Source: Halolactibacillus halophilus (GTDB taxonomy: Bacteria; Bacillota; Bacilli; Bacillales; Amphibacillaceae). Taken from it: a stretch of 58,351 bases of DNA. Within the stretch, counting starts at the first letter, position 1; every line of letters starts with the position of its first letter. Position numbers and translations under genes: made by a program. Positions 8,825 to 17,328 of this stretch are shown piece after piece. The DNA is taken from positions 1-58,351 of the forward strand of contig NZ_FOXC01000013.1 of the NCBI RefSeq assembly GCF_900115605.1. The letters are read 5' to 3'. The notes below the pieces were generated by a model. It saw only the letters and a program-made list of their open reading frames with translations. It had not been told where the DNA came from and ran no database searches.

Positions 8825-9808
8825 ATGACAGTGATGTCTTATATAGAAGCAATCAACCGTGCGATGAAAGAGGAAATGCGCCGTGATGACGATGTATTTT
8901 TATTAGGAGAAGATGTAGGTAAACGCGGTGGTGTTTTTCGAGCTAGTGAAGGCCTATATGAAGCGTTTGGACAAACAAGGGTTATTGATACCCCTCTTGC
9001 TGAATCAGCAATTGTAGGGGTTGGTATTGGAGCTAGTATGTATGGTATGAAACCTATTGCTGAAATTCAATTTGTTGATTTTATTTTACCAGCGGTTAAT
9101 CAAATTGTGTCAGAAGCAGCAAAAATGCGCTACCGTTCTAATAACGATTGGAGTTGTCCGATCACCATTCGAGCGCCATATGGTGGCGGAGTCCACGGCG
9201 CATTGTATCATTCTCAGTCGCTTGAAGCTTTATTTGCTTCACAACCAGGTCTTAAAATAGTCATGCCATCTTCACCGAAGGATGCCCTTGGCTTATTAAA
9301 AGCGGCTATTAGAGACCCAGATCCGGTCCTGTATTTGGAACATAAAAAAGCGTACCGTTTATTAAAAGAAGATCTTCCAGATGAAGAAGTCTTAATCGAG
9401 ATTGGTAAAGCTAATACTGTGAGAAAAGGCGATGATTTAACAGTCATTACCTATGGCCTTTGTGTTGAGTTTAGTAAAAAGGCAGCTGAGAAGTTAACAG
9501 AAAAAGGTCATACGGTTGAGCTACTTGATCTACGTACTGTTTATCCGCTAGATGAACAAGCCATTATTGAGGCAGCTAAAAAGACTGGAAAGGTCTTACT
9601 AATAACTGAGGACAACAAAGAGGGCAGTATTATTAGTGAGGTATCAGCGATCATCGGTGAACACTGTCTATTTGACCTTGATGCACCCATTTTTAGACTT
9701 GCGGCACCAAATGTGCCAGCGATGCCTTATGCTCCTCCACTTGAGAAAGCATTTATGGTCAGTGAAGACAAAGTATATGAAAAAATGCTAGAAGTCGCCA
9801 TGTATTAA
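8825..9808 (+). CDS. bkdAB: branched-chain 2-oxoacid dehydrogenase E1 beta subunit
   Basis: The 327-aa beta chain forms the E1 heterotetramer with BkdAA. The N-terminus MSYIEAINRAMKEEM and GEDVGKRGGVFRAS are typical, as are the APYGGGVHGALYHSQS segment and a C-terminal transketolase domain. It follows bkdAA by 11 nt with SD AGGAGGGG, indicating translational coupling within the operon. Confidence 0.92.
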   Translation: MTVMSYIEAINRAMKEEMRRDDDVFLLGEDVGKRGGVFRASEGLYEAFGQTRVIDTPLAESAIVGVGIGASMYGMKPIAEIQFVDFILPAVNQIVSEAAKMRYRSNNDWSCPITIRAPYGGGVHGALYHSQSLEALFASQPGLKIVMPSSPKDALGLLKAAIRDPDPVLYLEHKKAYRLLKEDLPDEEVLIEIGKANTVRKGDDLTVITYGLCVEFSKKAAEKLTEKGHTVELLDLRTVYPLDEQAIIEAAKKTGKVLLITEDNKEGSIISEVSAIIGEHCLFDLDAPIFRLAAPNVPAMPYAPPLEKAFMVSEDKVYEKMLEVAMY

Positions 9809-9826
9809 TAGAGGAGGGAAACAATC

Positions 9827-11074
9827 ATGACGCTAAAAACAATGAATATGCCACAGCTTGGTGAAAGTGTGACAGAAGGTACAATTAGTCAATGGCTTGT
9901 CTCTGCTGGTGATACTGTCGACATCTACCAACCGCTCGTTGACGTGATGACTGATAAAGTCAACGCCGAAGTGCCTTCAAGTTTTAAAGGCATAATTAAA
10001 GAGTGTCTCGTAACTGAAGATGAAACCGTTGCTGTTGGGACGCCGATCTGTCATATTGAGGTTGAAGAAATTGAAGCGGCTAAAGTAGAAGAGACAGCCA
10101 GAAAAAAAGAACAAGCGGTTGTAAGTGAAAAGCAATCGATGAAGAAACGCTATTCACCGAAAGTTTTAAGTTTAGCAAGTGAACACGGTGTTGATCTTAG
10201 TGCTATCACAGGGACAGGCTTAAATGGGCGAATTACAAGAAAAGACGTTGAAATGTTTATAGAAAAACCATCACCAACGTCAACTGACAAACAAAAAGAT
10301 ATAAGTCTATCTCAGCCGGAACAAGTCCATGCAAAAAGGATAGCCAACAAACAATCACCCCACCCAGAATTTAAAGGTGATCGTGAAATTCCGGTGACGG
10401 GGATTCGAAAGTCGATTGCTGAAAATATGGTCCGGGCAACCTCGGAAATTCCACACGCTTGGATGATGATTGAAGTTGATGTAACCAATTTAGTCAACTA
10501 TCGTAATGCCGAAAAAACGAAATTTAAAGAACAAGAAGGTTATAACTTATCGTACTTTTCTTTCTTTTTAAATGCGGTTGCTAAAGCATTAAAAAAGTTC
10601 CCAGAACTGAATAGTTCTTGGCAAGGGGACACGATTGTCCAGCATAAAGATATTAATTTATCGATTGCGGTTGGCAATGAAACTGAACTGTATGTACCGG
10701 TTATTAAGAATGTCGATGAGAAAAGTATTAAAGGCATCGCAAAAGATGTTCATGTACTCGCGCATAAAGCAAAACACGGCCAGTTAACGAACGAAGACAT
10801 GACCGGTGGTACATTTACCGTAAACAATACCGGCACCTTTGGTTCGGTACAATCTATGGGCGTTATCAATTATCCCCAAGCAGCCATTTTGCAAGTGGAA
10901 TCGATTGTTAAGCGACCGGTGATTATTGATGATATGATTGCTGCACGTGATATGGTAAATTTATGTCTCTCACTTGACCACCGGGTGTTAGATGGCGTCA
11001 TATGTGGACGGTTTATGTCACATGTCAAAGGAATTCTTGAGAACATCTCAGGTGACACAACGCCGATTTATTAG
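9827..11074 (+). CDS. bkdB: branched-chain 2-oxoacid dehydrogenase E2 (lipoamide acyltransferase)
   Basis: The 415-aa E2 core transfers the branched acyl group to CoA. It has one N-terminal lipoyl domain with the lipoylated Lys44 in VMTDKVNAEV. A subunit-binding domain lies near residues 105-145 (YSPKVLSLASEHGVDL), flanked by charged linkers. The catalytic domain carries DHRVLDG (His and Asp active site). It ends the operon before a strong terminator. Branched-chain acyl-CoA made here primes iso/anteiso fatty acids. The usual neighbours ptb, bcd and buk are absent. Confidence 0.92.
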   Translation: MTLKTMNMPQLGESVTEGTISQWLVSAGDTVDIYQPLVDVMTDKVNAEVPSSFKGIIKECLVTEDETVAVGTPICHIEVEEIEAAKVEETARKKEQAVVSEKQSMKKRYSPKVLSLASEHGVDLSAITGTGLNGRITRKDVEMFIEKPSPTSTDKQKDISLSQPEQVHAKRIANKQSPHPEFKGDREIPVTGIRKSIAENMVRATSEIPHAWMMIEVDVTNLVNYRNAEKTKFKEQEGYNLSYFSFFLNAVAKALKKFPELNSSWQGDTIVQHKDINLSIAVGNETELYVPVIKNVDEKSIKGIAKDVHVLAHKAKHGQLTNEDMTGGTFTVNNTGTFGSVQSMGVINYPQAAILQVESIVKRPVIIDDMIAARDMVNLCLSLDHRVLDGVICGRFMSHVKGILENISGDTTPIY

Positions 11075-11145
11075 CGTAACTATGCATATATATGGTCGTT
11101 TAACCACAGAGCGTTAGTTGTTTTGAAATCACTGAAAAAAATTCC

Positions 11146-11187
11146 AAAAAACCGGATCCCTCATTTAAGTATGGGGATCCGGTTTTT
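11146..11187 (+). terminator. terminator of the lpd-bkd operon
   Basis: AAACCGGATCCC (11149-11160) pairs with GGGATCCGGTTT (11174-11185), with A- and T-runs on either side, so it could act in both directions. Confidence 0.92.
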
Positions 11188-11226
11188 CCACTAAAATAGA
11201 AGAATCAATGATTAGCACTGGCTGAA

Positions 11227-11346
11227 ATGATTCAAAAACAAACTGAGTTGATATCAAGTCCGTATCGAGAGATTTATAATATTGGTGTGTCAAAAGATAA
11301 ATCTTATGACAGCTTAACGCACTCGTTTTTTGGTTGTGTATGCTGA
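11227..11346 (+). pseudogene. IS1182-family transposase, N-terminal remnant
   Basis: A 39-codon frame starts MIQKQTELISSPYREIYNI and continues with GVSKDKSYDSL. This resembles the conserved N-terminus of IS1182-type DDE transposases (MIxKQ...SPYxxLYDIxVPKDxxLR). Homology stops near 11310, where the oppositely oriented IS256-type remnant begins, so the element was truncated by another insertion or a deletion. No function is expected. Confidence 0.6.
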
Positions 11347-11722
11347 ATTATAAGCGCAGACATTTCGATTGTTTAGAGGGCTAGATTTATAGGCTTCAAT
11401 ATCAGTTATAATCATCTTAGTGAAGTTAGAAATGTTTTGTTTAGAATAGTGATGCCCATACATTTTTTCCATGAGATCAGCGATTTCTGATGTGGCCACC
11501 CCTATTTTATATAGATGGCTCACAACCTCTTCGAGCGATTCGTTATTACGCTTATAGAAAGAAACGGTCTGTTGTTCAAAGAAACCATTACGATCACATG
11601 GAATTCGAATAGACAATTCACCAAATTCTGTATTGAATTTACGTCATTACGAGAATTACCTGAGTTGATGCCTTTGGCATCATAAGACTCATAGGAAGCC
11701 CTCTTTTCTGCGAATGTTGTTT
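11314..11722 (-). pseudogene. IS256/Mutator-family transposase remnant with frameshift
   Basis: The minus-strand frame at 11314-11616 encodes SIRIPCDRNGFFEQQTVSFY, YKIGVATSEIADLMEKMYG and YSKQNISNFTK, the IS256-type RDRNG and helix segments. Upstream (about 11630-11722), in a second frame, it continues as YDAKGINSGNSRN, the expected preceding motif, so a frameshift separates the two parts. The C-terminal catalytic half is missing. An inverted repeat with a T-run follows at 11695-11757. This is a dead fragment. Confidence 0.7.
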
Positions 11723-11757
11723 GGTAACGCTATTCTACAAAAAGAGGCTTCTTTTTT
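11695..11757 (+). repeat. inverted repeat with T-run at the edge of the IS256 remnant
   Basis: GAAGCCCTCTTTT (11695-11707) and AAAAGAGGCTTC (11740-11751) pair with one bulged C and are followed by TTTTTT. It may be a terminator protecting the transposase from read-through, or part of the element end. Confidence 0.4.
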
Positions 11758-11989
11758 CTATGCTCAAAAATGAGTCAACGGTCGTTTACACAAAATATTG
11801 TACACGGTCCACCTCCGATTCTCATCTACCAACAGTTTACCCAGAGATTATAGATATGATAAGTAGTTGGTTTTATAATTGTTGTAAAAGTACAGATTTT
11901 ATCTGTGTTTTAGAGTCATAATAATATCCCTCAATACTATAAAGTTCAATTTATGGTATCAGAGGAAGACATGGGGGTTTTATTTTAAT
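11758..11989. other. decayed IS end, no intact gene
   Basis: The stretch GTTTACACAAAATATTGTACAC (11786-11807) resembles terminal repeats of IS256-type elements and could be the upstream end of the remnant. No coding frame here has a plausible SD. Confidence 0.35.
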
Positions 11990-12178
11990 CTATTGCCGCT
12001 TATGATTGATGATCATACCTGAAAAAGCTAAGGCGGAAAGTAAAATAGCTAAAACTATCAATATGAAACCATGAGTTAGCTTATGATTGTTAAATTGATT
12101 ATAAGCATACGTCACCATTGCGATGGCACTTATGATTAAGGATACTATCGTCAATGGGTGGATTTTAGCCTTTTTCAA
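11990..12178 (-). CDS. small two-helix membrane protein of unknown function
   Basis: This 62-aa protein starts with TTG behind SD GGAGAGG at 7-nt spacing. It has two predicted membrane helices (about residues 9-26 and 37-56) with basic ends (MKKAKIH and NHKRQ). I do not recognise a family. It sits alone between IS remnants and the chemoreceptor gene. The good SD and clean hydrophobic pattern suggest it is real, but there is no functional context. Confidence 0.55.
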   Translation of the reverse strand: MKKAKIHPLTIVSLIISAIAMVTYAYNQFNNHKLTHGFILIVLAILLSALAFSGMIINHKRQ

Positions 12179-12506
12179 AATAGTTCCTCTCCTTTTTTAA
12201 TCATTTTAAAAATGTGGTGGTGTGATTTGGGTATATGAATGTGTTAAATATAGCACATATACCTATAAATGTAAAAATAATTACTGTTAATTATAGGAAT
12301 ATAAGTTAGCTGTTTCATTATGCATCGACCATCGTCATAGCATAAATAGAGACTCAAGTAGGTTGGTATAAAAAGTTTGAGAGGATAGCCAACAACAAAT
12401 AAGTACCCGTTAGATATATTTATATTAAAAAATGTATAAAAAGTATTTAATGTTTGTGTAAATTCATGTATAATTGTGTAATATTTCACATGAAAGGGGT
12501 GGGTGT
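12179..12506. other. AT-rich intergenic region upstream of the chemoreceptor
   Basis: About 330 nt with no convincing gene. TATAAT at 12469-12474 with a weak -35 (TTTAAT, 17 nt upstream) is the best candidate promoter for the chemoreceptor gene. No clear sigma-D motif was found. Confidence 0.4.
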
Positions 12507-14531
12507 ATGTCGAAGAAAATTAAGAAGACAGCATCAAAAGAACATTTAAATACAACAACAAAAACAAAAAGAGGGATTAGGCAACGATTAACTGTGGCAT
12601 TTAGTATTGTTTCGCTAGTAGCGATCTTTGCTATTGGGGGACTTGTTTACTTATTAGCATCTAACGCTTTGACGGATGAAGTAAGTGAAAAAGTCGAAAC
12701 AACAGCTGAAATACATATGGAGAAATTAGATCGCTTTATGTATGAACGTACATACGATTTAAATGTGCTGCAGCAACGTCTCATATCAAGCTCAGATGAA
12801 GCTAAGAATTTAACATCAGCGCTTCGTGAGGAAGGCTATTTTGAACGTCTCACGGTGTTTGATGCCAGTGGAAAGGTGATAATGGATACGTCACAAGAAT
12901 CGGTCAGTTCACTACCTGCATTAGAGTTGGCCCTGTCTGGAGAAGTAGCAGTCTCAGAAGCTTTGTACGATGCTGCCTTAAGTGAACAAGTGATTTATAT
13001 CTATTATCCAATGTCGAATAGTGGTGTCTTGCGCGGAGCATTCCCGATTCGTTATATTTGGGATGAAGTTAATCAGATTGCAAGCGAAAATGTGACGGTT
13101 GAATTAGTGAATCAAGCAGGGAAACAACTGGCAGACACAACGACGAGTGCCTCGGTGGAAGACGAAGAAGAAATGTCTTCACTTGATTCGAATTCCACAT
13201 TATTCAAACAGATCAATGACCTTGAACGAGGAGAAGTTGCGAGTATACATACCAATTCTAGTGCCGGGATTGATAGTTTAATTGGTTTTAGTAAAAGCAG
13301 TGGCTATCAAAACTATCAAGGCAACGATTGGGTCTTGATTGTTTCAGAACCTACTAGTCTTGCTTTAGCACCGGTTGCAAGTTTACGCCAAATTATTCTA
13401 ATTGTCGCAGGCGTCACCTTACTAGCTGTCATTTTAACGGCCTTGTTATTGGCTCACTCATTAGCTAAACCAATTATTACATTAGCTGAAACTGCTGAAA
13501 GAGTTGCTGATGGTGAGTTAAATCAAACAGTTGATACAAAGGCGACAGGCGAAGTGGGTACGCTTGCAGCTAGTATTTCAACGATGGTCATTAACTTACG
13601 AGATTTTGTGAAAACAACAACGAAAGAAGCCGATCGTTTAGATGGTGAATCAAAACAATTATCATTAGAAAGCCGTGCTTTAACAGAAGGAACGACTCAA
13701 CTTAATGATGTAATGACCTCAATTGCTGAAGGCGCAGAACAACAAGCGCAATTAACAAATGATATTGCCCTCTATACCGAAACACTAACAAAAGAAACGG
13801 GCATGATGCTTACTCAATCTGATCAACTTAAACAATTCTCAGAGGAAGTTAAACAGTCATCTACTAATGGCTTATCACAGATGGATCATGCATTTAAACA
13901 GATGAAGCGCATTAACCAAGATGTTGAAACAGCGAATAGTCGCATGCAGTCACTAGAAGCAAAAACACAAGCGGTTGTTGATTTAACGTCCGTTATTAAC
14001 GACATAACCGAACAAACCAATCTGCTTGCTTTAAATGCGGCAATTGAGTCTGCACGTGCCGGTGAAGCAGGTAAAGGCTTTGCGGTTGTTGCTAATGAAA
14101 TTAGAAAACTTGCTGAACAAGTGTCAAAAGCAGCGGTAGATATTGAAACGGTTATCGTTGAAATGAATGATGAATCACACTTTGTCAATCATGCACTAAA
14201 AGAAACTGTCAAAGAAACCGGACGAGGTATGACAGAATTAACGAAATCAAAAACGAATTTCACAACAATCAATGACCAAGTCACGGCATTAAATGATGTT
14301 ATTGATCAAATGAAGGCACAATTACAGCAGGTGGATAGCAGTAGTTTGGCGATTCATGGAAATGTTAAGGAAGTTGCAAATATTAGTGAAGAGTCTTCCG
14401 CAAGCATCGAGGAAACAACCGCAACAATTGAAGAACAAAAACGTGCGGTTGATGAGTTAGACCAACAAGCAAGTACGCTTGAACGTTTATCAATCAGATT
14501 AAAAGAACAGCTTTACCGGTTCAGATTATAA
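12507..14531 (+). CDS. methyl-accepting chemotaxis protein
   Basis: The 674-aa transmembrane chemoreceptor has TM1 near residues 27-52, an extracytoplasmic sensor of about 230 residues (double-Cache-like in size), and TM2 near 290-315 ([20 protein letters not shown]). A HAMP domain and a long coiled-coil signalling domain follow. The conserved tip is [19 protein letters not shown] and continues [17 protein letters not shown]. The ATG at 12507 follows SD AAAGGGGTGGG; an upstream frame lacks an SD. The ligand cannot be told from sequence. It works with CheR, encoded at 48.4 kb. Confidence 0.93.
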   Translation: MSKKIKKTASKEHLNTTTKTKRGIRQRLTVAFSIVSLVAIFAIGGLVYLLASNALTDEVSEKVETTAEIHMEKLDRFMYERTYDLNVLQQRLISSSDEAKNLTSALREEGYFERLTVFDASGKVIMDTSQESVSSLPALELALSGEVAVSEALYDAALSEQVIYIYYPMSNSGVLRGAFPIRYIWDEVNQIASENVTVELVNQAGKQLADTTTSASVEDEEEMSSLDSNSTLFKQINDLERGEVASIHTNSSAGIDSLIGFSKSSGYQNYQGNDWVLIVSEPTSLALAPVASLRQIILIVAGVTLLAVILTALLLAHSLAKPIITLAETAERVADGELNQTVDTKATGEVGTLAASISTMVINLRDFVKTTTKEADRLDGESKQLSLESRALTEGTTQLNDVMTSIAEGAEQQAQLTNDIALYTETLTKETGMMLTQSDQLKQFSEEVKQSSTNGLSQMDHAFKQMKRINQDVETANSRMQSLEAKTQAVVDLTSVINDITEQTNLLALNAAIESARAGEAGKGFAVVANEIRKLAEQVSKAAVDIETVIVEMNDESHFVNHALKETVKETGRGMTELTKSKTNFTTINDQVTALNDVIDQMKAQLQQVDSSSLAIHGNVKEVANISEESSASIEETTATIEEQKRAVDELDQQASTLERLSIRLKEQLYRFRL

Positions 14532-14537
14532 ATGATG

Positions 14538-14567
14538 GGCTCAAGCAAAAACTGCTTGGGCCTTTTT
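14538..14567 (+). terminator. terminator of the chemoreceptor gene
   Basis: GGCTCAAGCA (14538-14547) pairs with TGCTTGGGCC (14553-14562), followed by TTTTT. Confidence 0.85.
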
Positions 14568-14641
14568 GATATGAAAAAGCTAGGGGATTAAGGTATAATA
14601 TACGGATATATAGATAAAGAATAAGAGAAAGAGGTGAGGGG

Positions 14642-15595
14642 ATGCAAATTGGCTATCGTACCCTAAAAACAGCCATTGCGGCGCCCGCGGCTGTATGGAT
14701 TGCGGAGATGTTACATTTAAATAGTTACGGTTCAGCAGGAATTATTGCTGTACTTTGCATACAACCAACACGGAAACAATCGTTTCTAACTGCTTGGCAC
14801 CGGATCGCAGCCGGATTATTATCAATGGTGTATGCTTATGTTATTTTTGAATGGATTGGTTATTCACCATTAACGATTGGTTTGCTGTTGTTACTTTTTA
14901 TTCCAGTTACGAATAAATTCCATATTACGCCGGGAATTGTGACGAGTCTCGTTATATTGTTTCATTTTTATGCTGCTAGACGGGTTGATCTAGAGATTGT
15001 GATCAATGAATCACTGATTATGTTTATCGGTATTGGCGTGGCGCTCTTATTAAATCTTTATATGCCAAACTTAGATAATTTATTTATTGAGCTGCGTAAA
15101 GATGTTGAAGCTAACTATCAAACGTTTTTCCGCAGTATTGCCTCATATTTAAGAGGGGAAAGCACCATGGTCAATACCGCTGTGCTTGAAGATACTAAGA
15201 AGGTATTAAAAGAAGCTGATGATCTCGTCCGACGAGATTTAGAAAATAGCTTTTCAAAGAGTACCAGTTACCTGCGCCGTTATTTTTCAATGCGTGACAT
15301 TCAACGCCACTCGTTGGAGCGAATGCATAAAGTAATAAGGCCGCAAATGGTTTCAGTGAAGCAAGCGAAACTGATTGCGGATTTATTTGATGATTTAGCG
15401 GATGCTATTTATCCGGAAAATTCAGTCGAATATCATATTAACTATGTTGATGAATTGCTTGAACGCTTTGAAAAGCAAGATTTACCAAAAACCCGTGAAG
15501 AGTTCGAAATCCGTGCGGATTTATTTCAGTTACTGAATGAAATTGATCACTATCTTGCGATTAAAAATCAAACCGTCAAAGATGTGCTAGACTGA
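14642..15595 (+). CDS. yqjA: YqjA-like aromatic acid exporter (ArAE/DUF939) family membrane protein
   Basis: The 317-aa protein has an N-terminal half with about four to six membrane helices (YRTLKTAIAAPAAVWIAEML, then ALLLNLYMP near residue 140). The C-terminal half is soluble, helical and charged (IELRKDVEANYQTFFRSIAS). That is the layout of the FUSC/ArAE family. In B. subtilis yqjA lies just downstream of the bkd operon, as here. The substrate is unknown. SD GAGGTGAGGGG precedes the ATG, and TATAAT lies about 45 nt upstream. Confidence 0.8.
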   Translation: MQIGYRTLKTAIAAPAAVWIAEMLHLNSYGSAGIIAVLCIQPTRKQSFLTAWHRIAAGLLSMVYAYVIFEWIGYSPLTIGLLLLLFIPVTNKFHITPGIVTSLVILFHFYAARRVDLEIVINESLIMFIGIGVALLLNLYMPNLDNLFIELRKDVEANYQTFFRSIASYLRGESTMVNTAVLEDTKKVLKEADDLVRRDLENSFSKSTSYLRRYFSMRDIQRHSLERMHKVIRPQMVSVKQAKLIADLFDDLADAIYPENSVEYHINYVDELLERFEKQDLPKTREEFEIRADLFQLLNEIDHYLAIKNQTVKDVLD

Positions 15596-15611
15596 TATAA
15601 AGGTTATAAAA

Positions 15612-15643
15612 AAACGTCAGGTCCTGTGATGGGCCTGACGTTT
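15612..15643. terminator. bidirectional terminator between yqjA and the Prli42-like gene
   Basis: AAACGTCAGG (15612-15621) pairs with CCTGACGTTT (15634-15643), with an A-run upstream and T-rich sequence downstream. It can serve both convergent genes. Confidence 0.8.
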
Positions 15644-15656
15644 GTTAATGGTGACA

Positions 15657-15800
15657 TTATAAAATAAAAGTTAAACCAGACGTTAGCAATGTACTGACCA
15701 TCGCAATAATCATGACGTATACAATGATTTTTTGACGACGTTCACGTTTTGAGGGCTTTCTTGTTTGTTCGTGTGATGTTTTTTTTGTCTGTTTTGTCAT
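15657..15800 (-). CDS. Prli42-like small membrane protein (DUF4044 type)
   Basis: This 47-aa gene lies on the minus strand behind SD TGGAGG (8 nt before ATG). The first 24 residues are basic and hydrophilic (KPSKRERRQK), followed by one membrane helix, IIVYVMIIAMVSTLLTSGLT, and a very short tail. The pattern 'K-R-x-Q-K-I-V-Y-x-M-x-I-A-M-x-S-T-L-L' is characteristic of Prli42. In Listeria that protein tethers the stressosome to the membrane. Easily missed because of its size. Confidence 0.75.
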   Translation of the reverse strand: MTKQTKKTSHEQTRKPSKRERRQKIIVYVMIIAMVSTLLTSGLTFIL

Positions 15801-16037
15801 TTGTAAACCTCCAAGCATGATATAAGTTTTAAAATCAATGAATAATTTTAAGATTATTTCGACTTAAATAGTCTTTCAAAATAATATCTATGGTTATTTT
15901 AGCGCGAATCCTGAAAAGATACAAGTAAAACTTCACCAAGTAGTGAAGCGTTTTAGTAAGTGATTGTTTTTTACGGATGTGTCATACGTTCATGGCATTA
16001 GTGTCATTGACAAAATCACAACCGATGGAGTAACGTA
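15801..16037. other. intergenic region with hairpin and promoter candidate
   Basis: On the minus strand TTGAAA, 17 nt and TAATCT lie upstream of the Prli42-like gene and could be its promoter. CTTCAC (15931-15936) pairs with GTGAAG (15943-15948), flanked by AAAA and TTTT, a weak terminator-like hairpin. Nothing else is seen. Confidence 0.4.
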
Positions 16038-16073
16038 GAAGGAGAAAAATTGAAACTGAAGGGAATTGACAAA

Positions 16074-17195
16074 ATGATTAATGAGCAACGCATTGTAGAT
16101 GAATTTCTTACCCTCGTTCAGATTGATTCAGAAACGGGACATGAAGGGACAATTCAAACCAGATTAAAAGCCTTATTCGAATCACTAGGTGTTGAAGTAG
16201 AAGAAGACGGGGCTAAAGAAGCGACAGGATTTGGCGCAAATAACTTAATCTGCACATTAAGAGGACAATTAGATGTCCCGACGATTTATTTCACGTCACA
16301 TATGGACACGGTAGTACCTGGTAAAGGTGTAAAACCTTTAATTGAAAATGACGTGATTAAATCGGACGGATCAACGATCCTTGGTGCTGATGACAAAACA
16401 GGTCTAGCCGCTATCTTTGAAGCAATCCGGGTTTTAAAAGAACAAAACATAGCCCATGGTGACATTCAGTTTGTCATTACAGTTGGTGAAGAGTCCGGTC
16501 TTGTTGGCGCAAAAGCTTTGAATAAAGACATGATCCATGCTGATTTTGGCTATGCACTTGATAGTGACGGACCGGTTGGTGACGTGATTGTGGCAGCACC
16601 AACACAAGTAAAAGTATTTGCTAAACTACATGGGAAAACGGCTCATGCAGGAGTGGCCCCAGAAAAAGGTGTATCAGCGATTACACTGGCATCAAAAGCA
16701 ATTAGTCGCATGCCTCTTGGTCGAATTGATGATGAAACAACGGCAAATATCGGACGTTTCTCAGGTGGCGATAAAACAAATATTGTCTGTGATTATGTTG
16801 AAGTATTAGCTGAAGCACGTTCACTTGATCCTGATAAAGTTGAACAACAAGCAAAACAGATGGTTAAAGCTTTTGAAACGGTTGCCGCTGATATGGGCGG
16901 ACGTGCTGAAGTGGAGACAACTTACATGTATCCAGGCTTCAAGCGTGATGAGTCAGATCAAGTAGTTCAAATAGCTAAATCAGCAATTGGACAGATCGAC
17001 CGTGAGTTTGTTGTGAAAACGAGCGGTGGAGGCAGTGATGCCAATATTATTTCGGGCTTCGGGATTCCAACTGTTAACTTGGCTGTTGGCTATAGCGATA
17101 TTCATACAACGAGTGAAGCGATGCCAATTCAAGAACTTGTTAAAATTTCTGAACTTGTCGTTCACATTATTAAAACGGTCGCAAAAGAAGCGTAA
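16074..17195 (+). CDS. yqjE: M20 family peptidase (YqjE / peptidase T-like)
   Basis: The 373-aa cytosolic zinc aminopeptidase is of the tripeptidase T-like M20 group. Metal and catalytic residues are visible in FTSHMDTVVPG, ILGADDKTGLA, TVGEESGLVGA, YALDSDGPVG and, near the end, YSDIHTTSEAM. The ATG at 16074 gives the N-terminus MINEQRIVDEF, as in B. subtilis YqjE (MINQERLVNEF). A TTG at 16050, directly behind the stronger SD AGAAGGAG, would add eight residues, so the true start is open. Confidence 0.88.
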   Translation: MINEQRIVDEFLTLVQIDSETGHEGTIQTRLKALFESLGVEVEEDGAKEATGFGANNLICTLRGQLDVPTIYFTSHMDTVVPGKGVKPLIENDVIKSDGSTILGADDKTGLAAIFEAIRVLKEQNIAHGDIQFVITVGEESGLVGAKALNKDMIHADFGYALDSDGPVGDVIVAAPTQVKVFAKLHGKTAHAGVAPEKGVSAITLASKAISRMPLGRIDDETTANIGRFSGGDKTNIVCDYVEVLAEARSLDPDKVEQQAKQMVKAFETVAADMGGRAEVETTYMYPGFKRDESDQVVQIAKSAIGQIDREFVVKTSGGGSDANIISGFGIPTVNLAVGYSDIHTTSEAMPIQELVKISELVVHIIKTVAKEA

Positions 17196-17202
17196 GTTGG
17201 CT

Positions 17203-17234
17203 AACCACATCCGTTAAATCGGATGTGGTTTTTA
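17203..17234 (+). terminator. terminator of the M20 peptidase gene
   Basis: AACCACATCCG (17203-17213) pairs with CGGATGTGGTT (17220-17230), followed by a T-rich tract. Confidence 0.88.
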
Positions 17235-17328
17235 ATTTTTTAAGATCATAAACACATCGATTCCCTTTTGTTCTTTACTTGTGGTACGATAAAGTAGAAC
17301 GATTGTTCTTATGAGAGGGGGCGAAAGC

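Noticed and set aside
11721-11921. 66-codon plus-strand frame in the IS graveyard
   Set aside because: Begins inside the inverted repeat of the IS256 remnant, has no SD and resembles nothing.
12244-12489. 81-codon minus-strand frame upstream of the chemoreceptor
   Set aside because: Low-complexity Tyr/Ile-rich translation, no SD, and overlaps the probable chemoreceptor promoter.
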